A stretch of 64,000 bases of DNA from Candidatus Amarolinea dominans (GTDB lineage Bacteria > Chloroflexota > Anaerolineae > SSC4 > Amarolineaceae), in the NCBI GenBank assembly GCA_016719785.1, contig JADJYJ010000031.1:1-64000 (forward strand). The letters are read 5' to 3'. Both the position numbers and the translations under genes were made by a program. This document shows positions 1-7,810 of this stretch, piece by piece; positions within the stretch are counted from its first letter, which is position 1, and every line of letters starts with the position of its first letter. Under the pieces are notes generated by a model. That model searched no databases. It had not been told where the DNA came from and was given only the letters and a program-made list of their open reading frames with translations.

Positions 1-233
1 AACCGTAGCGCCCGCCGCGACCGCGAAACGCTCATCGTCCACCTGCATCCAGCCGCTGCCGTCGAGGAAGTGATAGATGGCGGTTGCCTCTGGATGCGGG
101 GAATCTTCTGCCCAGGCTCCAGCCCGGCCATGATCGTCTTGAACTTGGCGCTCTCGGCCACAACCTGCGGCTGTGGGCCGGCCGGCGAGAATATCACCTT
201 TTCCTGCCAATGGGGAACCAATACATGGGTCAT
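1..233 (-). CDS. Cupin-domain protein, partial and frameshifted
   Basis: The 3' end lies outside the window. The start ATG (231-233 on the complement) is preceded by AAGGAG about seven bases upstream. The first ~50 codons read MTHVLVPHWQEKVIFSPAG and so on. After the residues GQKIP the frame fails, but the next frame continues cleanly with PHPEATAIYHFLDGSGWMQV, a typical cupin core (beta strands with His/Glu metal-ligand type spacing). One missing base in the run of four G (98-101 on the plus strand) explains the break. It is therefore either a sequencing indel or a recent pseudogene. Cupins of this size are often single-domain small-molecule or metal-binding proteins; the substrate cannot be told. 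It lies downstream of a Crp/Fnr regulator on the same strand and may be its target. Confidence 0.6.
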   Translation of the reverse strand, partial: MTHVLVPHWQEKVIFSPAGPQPQVVAESAKFKTIMAGLEPGQKIPRIQRQPPSITSSTAAAGCRWTMSVSRSRRALR

Positions 234-311
234 GTCAACTCTCCTTGCTTCTGACTCATCGAGATGAGAGCAGGGGATGTCAGAGCATAGCATGGGAGGT
301 CGGCCGTGTCG

Positions 312-325
312 CCGACAAAAGTCGG
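312..325. promoter_or_regulatory. Inverted repeat, possible operator upstream of the cupin gene
   Basis: CCGAC-AAAA-GTCGG is a perfect five-base inverted repeat in the 190-base gap between the Crp/Fnr gene and the cupin start. No T-tract follows it on either strand, so it is a poor terminator. Binding by the adjacent Crp/Fnr protein is inference only; it is not a canonical FNR (TTGAT-N4-ATCAA) or CRP site. Confidence 0.25.
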
Positions 326-423
326 TTTCTTGTGACGGGGGGGCGCCGCCGAATGAATTCGGGGCGAAGGGGCGTTCCCGCCGCCATGTCGGCCTGCGCC
401 GACTGGCCTTGCGTCTCGCCTGC

Positions 424-1107
424 TTACGTTGCCAGCTTCTCCAGCGCGGCCCGATCGCAGATGCGAATGCTTTGCCGTTCGACGGCGATGACCCCTTCTG
501 CTTCCAGGTTGCGCATGGCGCGCTGGATCACATCGGGCACCGTGCCCAGGCGCGAGGCGAGTTCGGCTTGGGTGAACCAGCGCGGGCGGTGCAGCGTATC
601 CCCGATGGCCTCGTCGAGCAAGAGCCGCGCCAGCCGGCCGGTGACAGGCCGCAGCGACAGGTCAGCCACGAGCGAGACCAGGTCAGCCACGCGACCCGCC
701 ATATTCTCCAGCACGCGTTCGGCGAAGTCGGGACGCTCGCTCAGCAGGCGCCGAATAGAATCGCGGCGCAGGAGCCACACCCCCGCCTCTTCGAGGGCAA
801 TGGCCGAAGCCGGGTTGGGGCGCCTGGCAAAAACCCCCGCCTCGTTGAAAGTCTCGCCGGGGCCGATGAAGCGCAGGACCTGCTCCCGGCCCTCCGGTGA
901 TGTCTTGAGCACCTTCAGCCAGCCGCGCTGCAGCACATAGAGGCCCGGGGATGTCTCGCCTTCCAGGAAAACCACCTCGCCTGCCGCGTAGTCGCGCCAC
1001 AGCGCGTCACGGGCCAGCGCAGCCAGGACCGAGTCGTCCAGGCCGGTCAGGAAGACGACTTTGCGGAGTTGTTCGATCAGGGAGGCAAGCGCGGCGCTAA
1101 TAGCCAT
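424..1107 (-). CDS. Crp/Fnr family transcriptional regulator
   Basis: This 227-residue protein has the usual family length and order. A cyclic-nucleotide-binding-type beta-roll occupies roughly residues 15-130 (GEVVFLEGE, GLYVLQRGWLKV, GPGETFNEAGVF). A long dimer helix follows, then a C-terminal winged helix at about 150-215 (FTQAELASRLGTVPDVIQRAMRNL). There is no N-terminal cysteine cluster, so an FNR-type Fe-S sensor is unlikely. The PRPSxR-like cAMP pocket is also not evident, so the effector is unknown. The start has AAGGA seven bases upstream. The gene overlaps the end of the small upstream gene by 31 bases and is followed by the cupin gene, suggesting one transcription unit or a regulator-target pair. 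Confidence 0.85.
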   Translation of the reverse strand: MAISAALASLIEQLRKVVFLTGLDDSVLAALARDALWRDYAAGEVVFLEGETSPGLYVLQRGWLKVLKTSPEGREQVLRFIGPGETFNEAGVFARRPNPASAIALEEAGVWLLRRDSIRRLLSERPDFAERVLENMAGRVADLVSLVADLSLRPVTGRLARLLLDEAIGDTLHRPRWFTQAELASRLGTVPDVIQRAMRNLEAEGVIAVERQSIRICDRAALEKLAT

Positions 1108-1406
1108 GCAGAATCCTTGTCTTGATAAACGAAGACCGAGTATCCCCGACGCGCGAGTAAATGGAAGGCTTCGGCTCGACGTAACATGGTGTACTCCGCC
1201 TCCTGCATCAAGCGCGTGAGTATATCGTGTTCCGCTGCGGTCAGTGCGCGTTCTTCTTGCAGTTCCGCCAATGCTTCCAGCTCGGCTTGCTGACGTTCAT
1301 CCATGATGCTGCCAGCCATGCCCCACAAAGCTGCATCACTCAACGATTGCATCCGGCTCAGTTCCCGGCGCCAGCCTGGCGGCATATCAGATTCCAAAGG
1401 CGGCAT
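1077..1406 (-). CDS. Small conserved hypothetical protein
   Basis: This 109-residue protein is charged, probably all-helical, and has no signal peptide or membrane segment. The central part (LSDAALWGMAGSIMDERQQA, then LTAAEHDILTRLMQEAEYTM and AEAFHLLARRGY) resembles small helical proteins of unknown function, common in Chloroflexota and cyanobacteria, that usually end near the RGY motif. Here about 20 residues follow RGY and run into the start of the Crp/Fnr gene, so the true end or frame is slightly uncertain. The start could also be the Met at residue 8. Function unknown. Confidence 0.55.
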   Translation of the reverse strand: MPPLESDMPPGWRRELSRMQSLSDAALWGMAGSIMDERQQAELEALAELQEERALTAAEHDILTRLMQEAEYTMLRRAEAFHLLARRGYSVFVYQDKDSAWLLAPRLPP

Positions 1407-1424
1407 GGTCAGAGTAATGGGATG

Positions 1425-2627
1425 CTACGCGAACGGCGGATGCCCGGCCTGGCCTTGCATCACCCGCTGGCTGGCGGCCAGCCCGCTGCCGGCGTCGAAG
1501 CGATAGCCCACGCCGTGCAGGCCCTGTTCGATGGCGCCGACCGTGGCGAGGACATCCGCCGCGTTGACCGCGCCCATGTGACCGATGCGGAAGTAGCGCG
1601 TGCGCAGGGCCGGATGCAACCCGCCGGCCAGGATGACACCGGCCGCGTTGATTTTGCCCAGTAGCGCCGCGCCGTCAACACCGTCGGGGAAATAGGGCGC
1701 GCTGAGGGTGTGGGCAGCCACGGCCGGCCGCAGCGGCACCTGGCTCAACCCCAGGGCGGTCAGCGCCGCTTTGATCGCCTCGCTCAGGCGGGCATGGCGA
1801 GCGACGCGGGCCTCCATGCCTTCAGCGATGATCTGCGCCAGGCTGACATCCAGCGCCAGCACCAGGTTGACGGCCGGCGTGCCAAAATAGGCCGGCTTGC
1901 GCGCCTGATAGGCCTGCATGACCGGCAGCCAGTTGCTCCAGTCAGCGTAATAGCTGGCGACGGGCCGGGTGCGGCGGCGGAAGGCTTCCAGGGCACGCGG
2001 TCGCGCCATCACCAACGCCAGGCCCGGCGGCGCTCCCAGCGCCTTCTGCGACGCGGTCAGCGCCACGTCCACATCCCAGTCGGCCATGGGCAGCGCTTCG
2101 CCGGCTACCGAGCAGACGCCATCCACCACGCTGAGCGCGCCGGCGGCGCGCGCCAGTTTCGCCAGGCCGGCCACGTCGGTCAACACCCCGGTGGAAGTGT
2201 CCACATGCGTGATGGTCATCAGTGTGAAACGATCTTGCTGCAGTGCCCGCTCCACCTCGGCCAGGCCAGGCGCATCGCCCACCGCAGGCGCGGGCACGTG
2301 CGTGACCAGCGCGCCCGAACGCTCGCAGATCGCGGCCATGCGGTCGCTAAAGTAGCCGGTGTTGATTTGCAGCACCCGGTCGCCTGGCTCCAACAGATTG
2401 GCGACCGCCGCTTCCATGGCCAGGGTGCCGGAACCGGCCATGACGAACGGCTGGCCGTCGGGCGCCTGAAAAACCGTGCGCAGATTGTCCAGCGCCCGGC
2501 CAAACACCTCGATGAAATCCGGCGCCACATGGCTGGGTGTCGGCTCCGCCAGGGCCGCCAGCACCGCCGGCTCGAATTCGATGGGGCCGGGGATCATGAG
2601 CAACTTGCGTGCTTTCTGGGTCTGCAT
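1425..2627 (-). CDS. Class V aminotransferase (alanine-glyoxylate/serine-pyruvate type)
   Basis: This PLP-dependent enzyme of 400 residues probably moves an amino group from alanine or serine to glyoxylate or a related keto acid in the cytoplasm. The N-terminal LMIPGPIEFEP and the MAGSGTLAMEAA segment match the family's substrate and cofactor loop. The cofactor Asp is in SVVDG (D169), and the Schiff-base Lys is K195 in TASQKALGAPPG. The C-terminal domain carries RIGHMG. AAGGA lies six bases before the ATG. The next gene on the same strand (M16 peptidase) ends 33 bases upstream, so they are probably co-transcribed. The exact donor/acceptor pair cannot be read from sequence. Confidence 0.9.
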   Translation of the reverse strand: MQTQKARKLLMIPGPIEFEPAVLAALAEPTPSHVAPDFIEVFGRALDNLRTVFQAPDGQPFVMAGSGTLAMEAAVANLLEPGDRVLQINTGYFSDRMAAICERSGALVTHVPAPAVGDAPGLAEVERALQQDRFTLMTITHVDTSTGVLTDVAGLAKLARAAGALSVVDGVCSVAGEALPMADWDVDVALTASQKALGAPPGLALVMARPRALEAFRRRTRPVASYYADWSNWLPVMQAYQARKPAYFGTPAVNLVLALDVSLAQIIAEGMEARVARHARLSEAIKAALTALGLSQVPLRPAVAAHTLSAPYFPDGVDGAALLGKINAAGVILAGGLHPALRTRYFRIGHMGAVNAADVLATVGAIEQGLHGVGYRFDAGSGLAASQRVMQGQAGHPPFA

Positions 2628-2660
2628 GGTGTTCCTTGTCCCACTTTGGAGAAGATAGGC

Positions 2661-4052
2661 TCAGGCGTCGGGAGTCTGCTGCTTGCGCCGCAGGCGCGTG
2701 TAAACCACGGGCGCCAGGGCCAGCAGCGCGCCGCCCACCCCGATGGCCGCGTCGCGAAAGGTGAAGGCGGGGCGCGAGAGGGCCAGATAGCTGTTATCTG
2801 GCGTAAAATAGGTGCTTGCCACACGCTGCAGGTCGTGCAGGGTCACGGCTTCGATCTCGGCAAAAAAATCGGGCAGCGACTCGCCGGGGCGCAGGGTCAG
2901 CGCCGGCCCGGTAAAAACTTCGGCCAGACGATCATTGCTGTCCATGGAGAGCACATTGCGCCCGCGGATGGCGCGCTTGGCATAGTCCAGATCGGTCTGT
3001 TCCAGCGTGCCGCGCTTGACCCCAGCCAAAACCTGATCAATATATTCCAGAATGGCGTCCACCTTGTCGCCATCGGCATCGGTCTCGATGCTGAAGTAGC
3101 CGATATCGGTCATGGTATTGTTAGCCGCGCCCAGCCAGTAGACCAGGCCGCGTCGCTCGCGCATCTCCTCGCGCAGGCGGTCGCCGATGATCCAACTGAG
3201 CACCAGGATGGACGCCTGGTCCGGGTGATTGAGGCCCACGGTGCGCGCGCCGTACCACAGATAAGCCCGGTCAATCCAGTCGGGCCACTGCATGCGCACC
3301 TCCACAAAACGGGACGGGCTTGACCGTGGCCGCGGCAACGCTGGCGGCGTCGGTCCGACCTTGAAGTCGCCAAACCAGCGCGCCGCCTCAGCAAAGGCGG
3401 CCGGCGCCTGCACATCGCCCACGATGAGCAGGGTCATGTTGTTGGGAATGTAGAAGCGGTGATAGAAGGCCAACAGATCGGCGCGTGTGATGCGCTGCAG
3501 GGTGCGCTCGTAGCCGGTCACCTCACGCTCCAGCGCGGCGCCGGGAAACAACTGGCGCATGAGGCTCTTGTACAAATCGTATTCAATGTGCAGCCGGTCG
3601 GCCAGGTCTTCCAGCCAGTTGAAAAAGGCGCCCATGCGGCCGCCGCGCTCCTGGAAGATGACCCCTTTCTCCTTACGCACCTGCTCGTCGCTCAGGTTGC
3701 TGCGGAAGACGATCTCTGCCAGCCAGTCCAGCGCCAGGCCCAGGTGTTCGGCCAGCACTTCGACCTCATAGATGGTGCCTTCGTGGCCGGTGTAGCCGTT
3801 GAAGCTGCCGCCCACGCGTTCGATGACCTGGCGAATATCCTTCTCTTGCCAGCGCGGGGTGCCGTCGAAGATCAGATGCTCCAAAAAATGGGCGATGCCG
3901 TTCTGGCCTTCGGACTCGTAGCGGGCGCCTACGCGCACCACCAGCCGTAGGACCACCGAGCCACTGCCCGGGCGCTGCTTGCACCACAGCGCCAGCCCGT
4001 TGGGCAACGTGGTTTGTTCGATCTGTAATAGCGGATGAATCGGATTACTCAA
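2661..4052 (-). CDS. M16 family zinc metallopeptidase (insulinase/processing-peptidase type)
   Basis: This 463-residue protein has an M16 N-terminal catalytic domain with the inverted zinc motif HFLEH (H55, E58, H59) and a third ligand Glu near E135 in VIFQER, at the expected spacing. The C-terminal M16 half follows (RRGLVYWLGA). The last 30 residues hold a hydrophobic segment (AIGVGGALLALAPVVYTRL) followed by basic residues, suggesting a C-terminal membrane anchor. No signal peptide is seen. The reading frame opens at a TTG with no convincing ribosome site, and an 83-base repeat ends 11 bases upstream. The element's insertion may have replaced the original leader, or the start may be mis-set. 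It probably degrades peptides or processes a membrane-associated substrate. Confidence 0.88.
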   Translation of the reverse strand: MSNPIHPLLQIEQTTLPNGLALWCKQRPGSGSVVLRLVVRVGARYESEGQNGIAHFLEHLIFDGTPRWQEKDIRQVIERVGGSFNGYTGHEGTIYEVEVLAEHLGLALDWLAEIVFRSNLSDEQVRKEKGVIFQERGGRMGAFFNWLEDLADRLHIEYDLYKSLMRQLFPGAALEREVTGYERTLQRITRADLLAFYHRFYIPNNMTLLIVGDVQAPAAFAEAARWFGDFKVGPTPPALPRPRSSPSRFVEVRMQWPDWIDRAYLWYGARTVGLNHPDQASILVLSWIIGDRLREEMRERRGLVYWLGAANNTMTDIGYFSIETDADGDKVDAILEYIDQVLAGVKRGTLEQTDLDYAKRAIRGRNVLSMDSNDRLAEVFTGPALTLRPGESLPDFFAEIEAVTLHDLQRVASTYFTPDNSYLALSRPAFTFRDAAIGVGGALLALAPVVYTRLRRKQQTPDA

Positions 4053-4063
4053 TGGTGTCTGGT

Positions 4064-4146
4064 TAGGAACGAGAATTTTTGATCTGTCTGGTTCAAGGGC
4101 CTACGGGTTGGCTACGTTCGGACACTTATTCAATTCTCGTTTCTTA
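4064..4146. repeat. 83-bp interspersed element with terminal inverted repeats, copy 1
   Basis: The ends are TAGGAACGAGAATT and AATTCTCGTTTCTTA, which are imperfect inverted repeats of each other. A second copy of identical length lies in opposite orientation at 59574-59656; a hand alignment gives 72 of 83 identical positions. The element has no coding capacity. The size, terminal inverted repeats and intergenic location fit a MITE-like, non-autonomous element. It lies just upstream of the M16 peptidase start. Confidence 0.8.
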
Positions 4147-4273
4147 GCTCCCTGATTGGATAGTATTCTGAGGGCTGATTATATCGTAAGACATGCGCTG
4201 TGTCTACATTTGATGCTTGTGATGTGATTCTTGCCCACTTGTGCTATCTATGCTAGGATGGGAACCCTGAGGG

Positions 4274-4303
4274 CCGGCCCGGCTTCGCAGCCGGGCCGGT
4301 TTT
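4274..4303 (+). terminator. Strong hairpin followed by TTTT in the leader of the MFS gene
   Basis: CCGGCCCGGC-TTCGCA-GCCGGGCCGG-TTTT is a perfect ten-base-pair stem with a six-base loop and a short T-run, ending 26 bases before the MFS start. As drawn it is an intrinsic terminator placed in a leader, so it may attenuate transcription entering the MFS gene. It could also be an intergenic palindromic repeat. Confidence 0.5.
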
Positions 4304-4329
4304 GCGTGCAAGGTTCATGTGAGAGGCGT

Positions 4330-5598
4330 ATGAGCGTCATTCAATCCATCACCGCGGCCGCGCGGCGTCGCGATTTCAACCTGGGCGTGCTCAACGGTGT
4401 TCTGTTCGGCGGCGTTGACACCCTGTTCGATCCGAGTCTGGTGCTGGTGACGTTCGCCAGCTTCCTGACCGATTCGCCCATCCTGTTGGGCCTGGTCTAC
4501 CCGATGAGCCAGGCGGGTTGGTTCTTGCCCCAACTGTGGGTGTCGGGCTGGTTTCAGAGCAAACCGACGGCGCTGCCCATCTATCGGGTCATGGCCGTCA
4601 TCCGCACGATCTGCCTGGTCCTGCTGGCACTGACCGCTTACGCGGTCAAGGACAAAGGCTGGCAGTTGCTCCTCTTTTTCACGCTGCTGATGGCGAACCA
4701 ACTGGCGGCTGGCTTCAGCGGCCTGTCTTTCATGGATGTGGTGGCAAAGGTCGTACCGCCCGGTCAGCGCGGGCTGTTCTTTGCCTGGCGTTTGTCGCTG
4801 GGCAGCCTGCTGGGCGTGGGCGCGGGCGTTTGGGTGCGCAGCCTGCTCAGCGAAACCAGCCCTATCCGTTTTCCCAACAATTTTGCGCTGATGTTTGCCG
4901 TGGCCAGCGTTCTGGCCGCGGCCGGCATGGCCGCGTTTGCGGCGCTGCGCGAGCCGATCAATCAAGCGTTGGTCCCGCGTGCCAGCTTGATCGGTCAGTT
5001 GCGGCGGGCGCGCACCGCCTTGCAGACCGACCCGAACTTTCGCGGCTTCCTGGGGCTGCGCCTGGCCTTGATTGGCGGCAGCATGGCTACGCCTTTTTTC
5101 ACCGTCTTTGCTGCGCAGCGTCTGCAGGTTGCGGCCGGCGCCGTGGGTATTTTCCTGTCGGCCAACATCGCGGCCAGCCTGGTGGCTTACATCGTTTGGG
5201 GTCAACTTTCGGCGCGGCGTGGTAATCGTTACGTGCTGCGCATTGGCGCCGGCCTGGGCGTGCTCGTCCTGGCCTTTGCGCTCATGGCCTGGCCGTTGAG
5301 CCGTCTCCTCGGCGCGCAGACGCTTGTTGTCCTGATTTTCATCCTGGTCGGCGTGCGTGATGCGGCCGTAGGCGTCTCACTTGGCCCCCTGCTTCTCGAC
5401 ATGGCCCCGCCGGCCGCGCGTTCGCTCTACATCGGCTTCACCAACACCCTGGTTGGCATCACCGTCTTGCTGACCGGCATCGGCGGCTTCATCGTGGACG
5501 GCGCCGGTTTCCCCGCGCTCTTTGTCATCTCCCTGCTGGCCTACGCCGCAGCCACCTGGGCCATCTGGCGCTTTCGCGAGCAGCCGCTGCCAGGGTGA
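4330..5598 (+). CDS. Major facilitator superfamily permease
   Basis: This 422-residue inner-membrane protein has about 12 hydrophobic segments and the duplicated six-helix layout of MFS transporters. Between the halves is a basic cytoplasmic loop (RASLIGQLRRARTALQTD). The start is placed at MSVIQSITAAARRRDFNLGV because GAGAGG precedes it and the upstream in-frame residues run back through the leader hairpin. Resemblance is to MFS proteins of unknown substrate; nothing identifies the cargo. It converges on the LysR gene, whose stop is 90 bases away. Confidence 0.85.
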   Translation: MSVIQSITAAARRRDFNLGVLNGVLFGGVDTLFDPSLVLVTFASFLTDSPILLGLVYPMSQAGWFLPQLWVSGWFQSKPTALPIYRVMAVIRTICLVLLALTAYAVKDKGWQLLLFFTLLMANQLAAGFSGLSFMDVVAKVVPPGQRGLFFAWRLSLGSLLGVGAGVWVRSLLSETSPIRFPNNFALMFAVASVLAAAGMAAFAALREPINQALVPRASLIGQLRRARTALQTDPNFRGFLGLRLALIGGSMATPFFTVFAAQRLQVAAGAVGIFLSANIAASLVAYIVWGQLSARRGNRYVLRIGAGLGVLVLAFALMAWPLSRLLGAQTLVVLIFILVGVRDAAVGVSLGPLLLDMAPPAARSLYIGFTNTLVGITVLLTGIGGFIVDGAGFPALFVISLLAYAAATWAIWRFREQPLPG

Positions 5599-5688
5599 TC
5601 AGCGGTCACGTGCGATCCGCGCGTCTGCCCCATCAACAGACCGACTTCGACGGCCACCTGGACATCGTGGCGGCAGGAATGCCATCGG

Positions 5689-6606
5689 TCAGGAGACCGG
5701 CCGCGGCGATTTTTCGGAGTGCGACGTGGCCGCCTCCTGCAAGACCAGCGCCAGAAACGCCAGGCTGGCTGCCGTGGGGCGCGCGTCCTTGCGCGTCAGG
5801 ACGCACAGGCTCCGGGAGATACGCAGGGTCGGGATGTCCGGCGCGCAGATCAGCCCGTACGCGATTTCCAGCGCGGCGGCGCGGCGTGAGATCCACGCGA
5901 TGCCCAGCCCGGCCGCCACCGCGCGTTTCACCGCTTCACACCCCGGCAACTCCAGCACCCGCTTGGGCCGTAACCCCCATTGCGCCAGGTGCGCCTCGAC
6001 AAGCTGCCGCGTGCCTGAACCTGCTTCGCGCAGGATCAGGGTGGCTCCGGCGAAAATTTCCGGCGCGAGGGCGCGTTGTTGAACCAGCGCGTGGCCTGGC
6101 GGCACGATCAGGATGATCTCATCCTCCGCAAAGGGACGCACTTGCAACCCGGGCGCCGCAGCCGGCGCGCCGACGAAGCCGAGGTCGAACTCGGCATCGA
6201 GCACGCGGCGCGCAACATCCGCGCTGTTGGAGATCGCCAATGTGACCTCCACCCCCGGATAGCGCGCCTGGAAGCGGGCCAATATCTCGGGCAGCAGATA
6301 GAGCCCCGGCGTCGTGCTCGCCCCCAGCCGCAGATAGCCTCGCTGCAAGCCCGCCATCTCCGCCAGCACGCGCCGCGCCTCCTCCGTGAGCACCGCCACG
6401 CGTTCGGCGTAATCGGCCAGGATGCGGCCGGCGTCGGTCAGCTCCACGCGGCTGCCGAGCCGGTGAAAAAGCTGAACGCCCCATTCCGCCTCCAACAGCC
6501 GGATGTGCTTGGAGACGGCCGGTTGGCTGAGGTCCAGATCGTCGGCCGCGCGCGAAAAATGTTGACGCCGCGCGACCGCGCGAAAAACGGTGAGTCGGTA
6601 GTCCAT
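5689..6606 (-). CDS. LysR family transcriptional regulator, divergent from selD
   Basis: This 305-residue regulator has the N-terminal winged helix at residues 1-60 (FSRAADDLDLSQPAVSKHIR). The substrate-binding domain follows from about residue 90, with GYLRLGASTTPGLYLLPEIL, DLGFVGAP and FAEDEIILIVPPGHAL. The co-inducer domain resembles the CysB/selenium-metabolism group of LysR proteins. Its position divergent from selD supports a role in controlling selenium or sulfur genes (inference). The intergenic region holds a good T-N11-A site immediately next to its own start codon, consistent with autoregulation and control of the selD operon. Confidence 0.88.
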   Translation of the reverse strand: MDYRLTVFRAVARRQHFSRAADDLDLSQPAVSKHIRLLEAEWGVQLFHRLGSRVELTDAGRILADYAERVAVLTEEARRVLAEMAGLQRGYLRLGASTTPGLYLLPEILARFQARYPGVEVTLAISNSADVARRVLDAEFDLGFVGAPAAAPGLQVRPFAEDEIILIVPPGHALVQQRALAPEIFAGATLILREAGSGTRQLVEAHLAQWGLRPKRVLELPGCEAVKRAVAAGLGIAWISRRAAALEIAYGLICAPDIPTLRISRSLCVLTRKDARPTAASLAFLALVLQEAATSHSEKSPRPVS

Positions 6607-6610
6607 AGTT

Positions 6611-6625
6611 ATAACCTGAAGTTAT
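6611..6625. promoter_or_regulatory. LysR-type T-N11-A operator
   Basis: ATAAC-CTGAA-GTTAT is a perfect inverted repeat containing T-N11-A (6612 to 6624). It lies four bases upstream of the LysR start and about 95 bases upstream of selD. This is the expected place for a LysR recognition site in a divergent promoter region. Confidence 0.6.
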
Positions 6626-6718
6626 CGCTCCGATAGATCATTGACTATTGCATTATCACCTCATCGGGCGTAGACTGTCAACTGTTGTTATCCGCCGTCA
6701 TCGCATCGGAGTGCCTGC

Positions 6719-7768
6719 ATGTCAACCTATCCTGGCGTCAAACTGACTTCACTTTCACATGGCGCGGGCTGAGCCTGTAAGATCGGCCCGGCCGATCTGG
6801 CGCAGGTGCTGCGTCATTTACCGCCCCCCACCGACCCCAATCTATTGAGCGGGTTCGCCCACGGCGCGGATGCCGCCGTCTACCGCTTGAGCGACGAGCT
6901 GGCGCTCGTCCAAACGGTGGACACCATCACGCCGATCGTGGACGACCCGTTTGCCTTCGGCGCCATCGCGGCCGCCAATGCGCTGTCCGACATCTACGCG
7001 GTCGGGGCCAGGCCCGTGCTGGCGCTCAACCTGGTGGGTTTTCCGGTCAAGACGTTGCCGCTGAGTATGCTCGACGAGATCCTGGCCGGCGGCGCGGCCA
7101 AACTGGCGGAGGCCGGCGTCGCCTTGGGCGGCGGTCATTCCATCGAAGACTTCGAGCCGAAGTACGGCCTCTCTGTCACCGGTATCGTGCATCCGGGGCG
7201 CATGGTCACGAATGCCGGCGCGCGGCCGGGCGACGTGCTGGTGCTCACCAAGCCGCTGGGTCTGGGCATCATCACGACCGGCATTGATCGGGGTCTCGTC
7301 ACCGACGGCGCCATCGCGACCGTGATCGCGGTAATGAGCCAGCTCAACCGTGCGGCCAGCGCGGCCATGCTGGCGGTCGGGGTCCACGCCTGCACCGATA
7401 TCAGCGGTTTTGGCCTGCTCGGCCACCTGCGCGAGATGGTCGAAGCCAGCGGGGTGGGCGCCAGGATCCACGCCGGGCAAGCGCCCGTCCTGCCGGAAGC
7501 CTGGGACCTGGCCCGGCAGGGCGCGATCCCGGACGGCTCGCGCAACAACGCCCGGTTCCTGGCCCGCTTCGTAGACTGGGCGCCGGGGATCTCGGCCGAG
7601 ACGCAGGCCATCCTGTGCGATGCGCAAACCTCCGGCGGGCTGCTGATCGCCGCGCCGGCCGCCAAGAGCGCCGCGCTCCTGGCGCAGTTGCGCCAGGCCG
7701 GCATCACAGGATCAGTCATCGGCGAGATCACACCCGGAGCGCCGGGGCGGATCCAGGTCATACCCTGA
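6719..7768 (+). CDS. selD: Selenide, water dikinase SelD, predicted selenoprotein (in-frame TGA)
   Basis: SelD makes selenophosphate from selenide and ATP, the selenium donor for selenocysteine and other selenium products. An ATG at 6719 with GGAG seven bases upstream opens a frame reading MSTYPGVKLTSLSHGAG, then TGA (6770-6772), then ACKIGPADL, and continues without interruption to the stop at 7766. The TGA falls exactly where SelD carries its catalytic Cys or Sec (E. coli HGAGCGCK), giving HGAG-U-ACK with U18, C20 and catalytic K21. With the TGA read as Sec the protein is 349 residues, the normal family length. The rest is typical: DTITPIVDDPFAFGAIAAAN, GGHSIEDFEPKYGLSVTGIV, DISGFGLLGHL and CDAQTSGGLL. 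Calling the gene from a later start would delete the active site. It heads an operon with the DsrE-like gene 42 bases downstream. Confidence 0.93.
6780..6798 (+). promoter_or_regulatory. Putative bacterial SECIS hairpin in selD
   Basis: AGATCGGC-CCG-GCCGATCT is an eight-base-pair perfect stem starting eight bases after the TGA at 6770-6772. Its loop G is 18 bases from the TGA, within the usual distance for SelB-dependent bacterial SECIS elements. It lies within coding sequence, as expected for bacteria. Confidence 0.65.
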
Positions 7769-7810
7769 GCGCGCGACGCGCGCCACACAGACACAAGAGG
7801 AGCGCAAACC

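Noticed and set aside
4231..4260. Promoter TTGCCC...TATGCT upstream of the MFS gene
   Set aside because: The spacing between the two boxes is only 12 bases, too short for a sigma-70 promoter.
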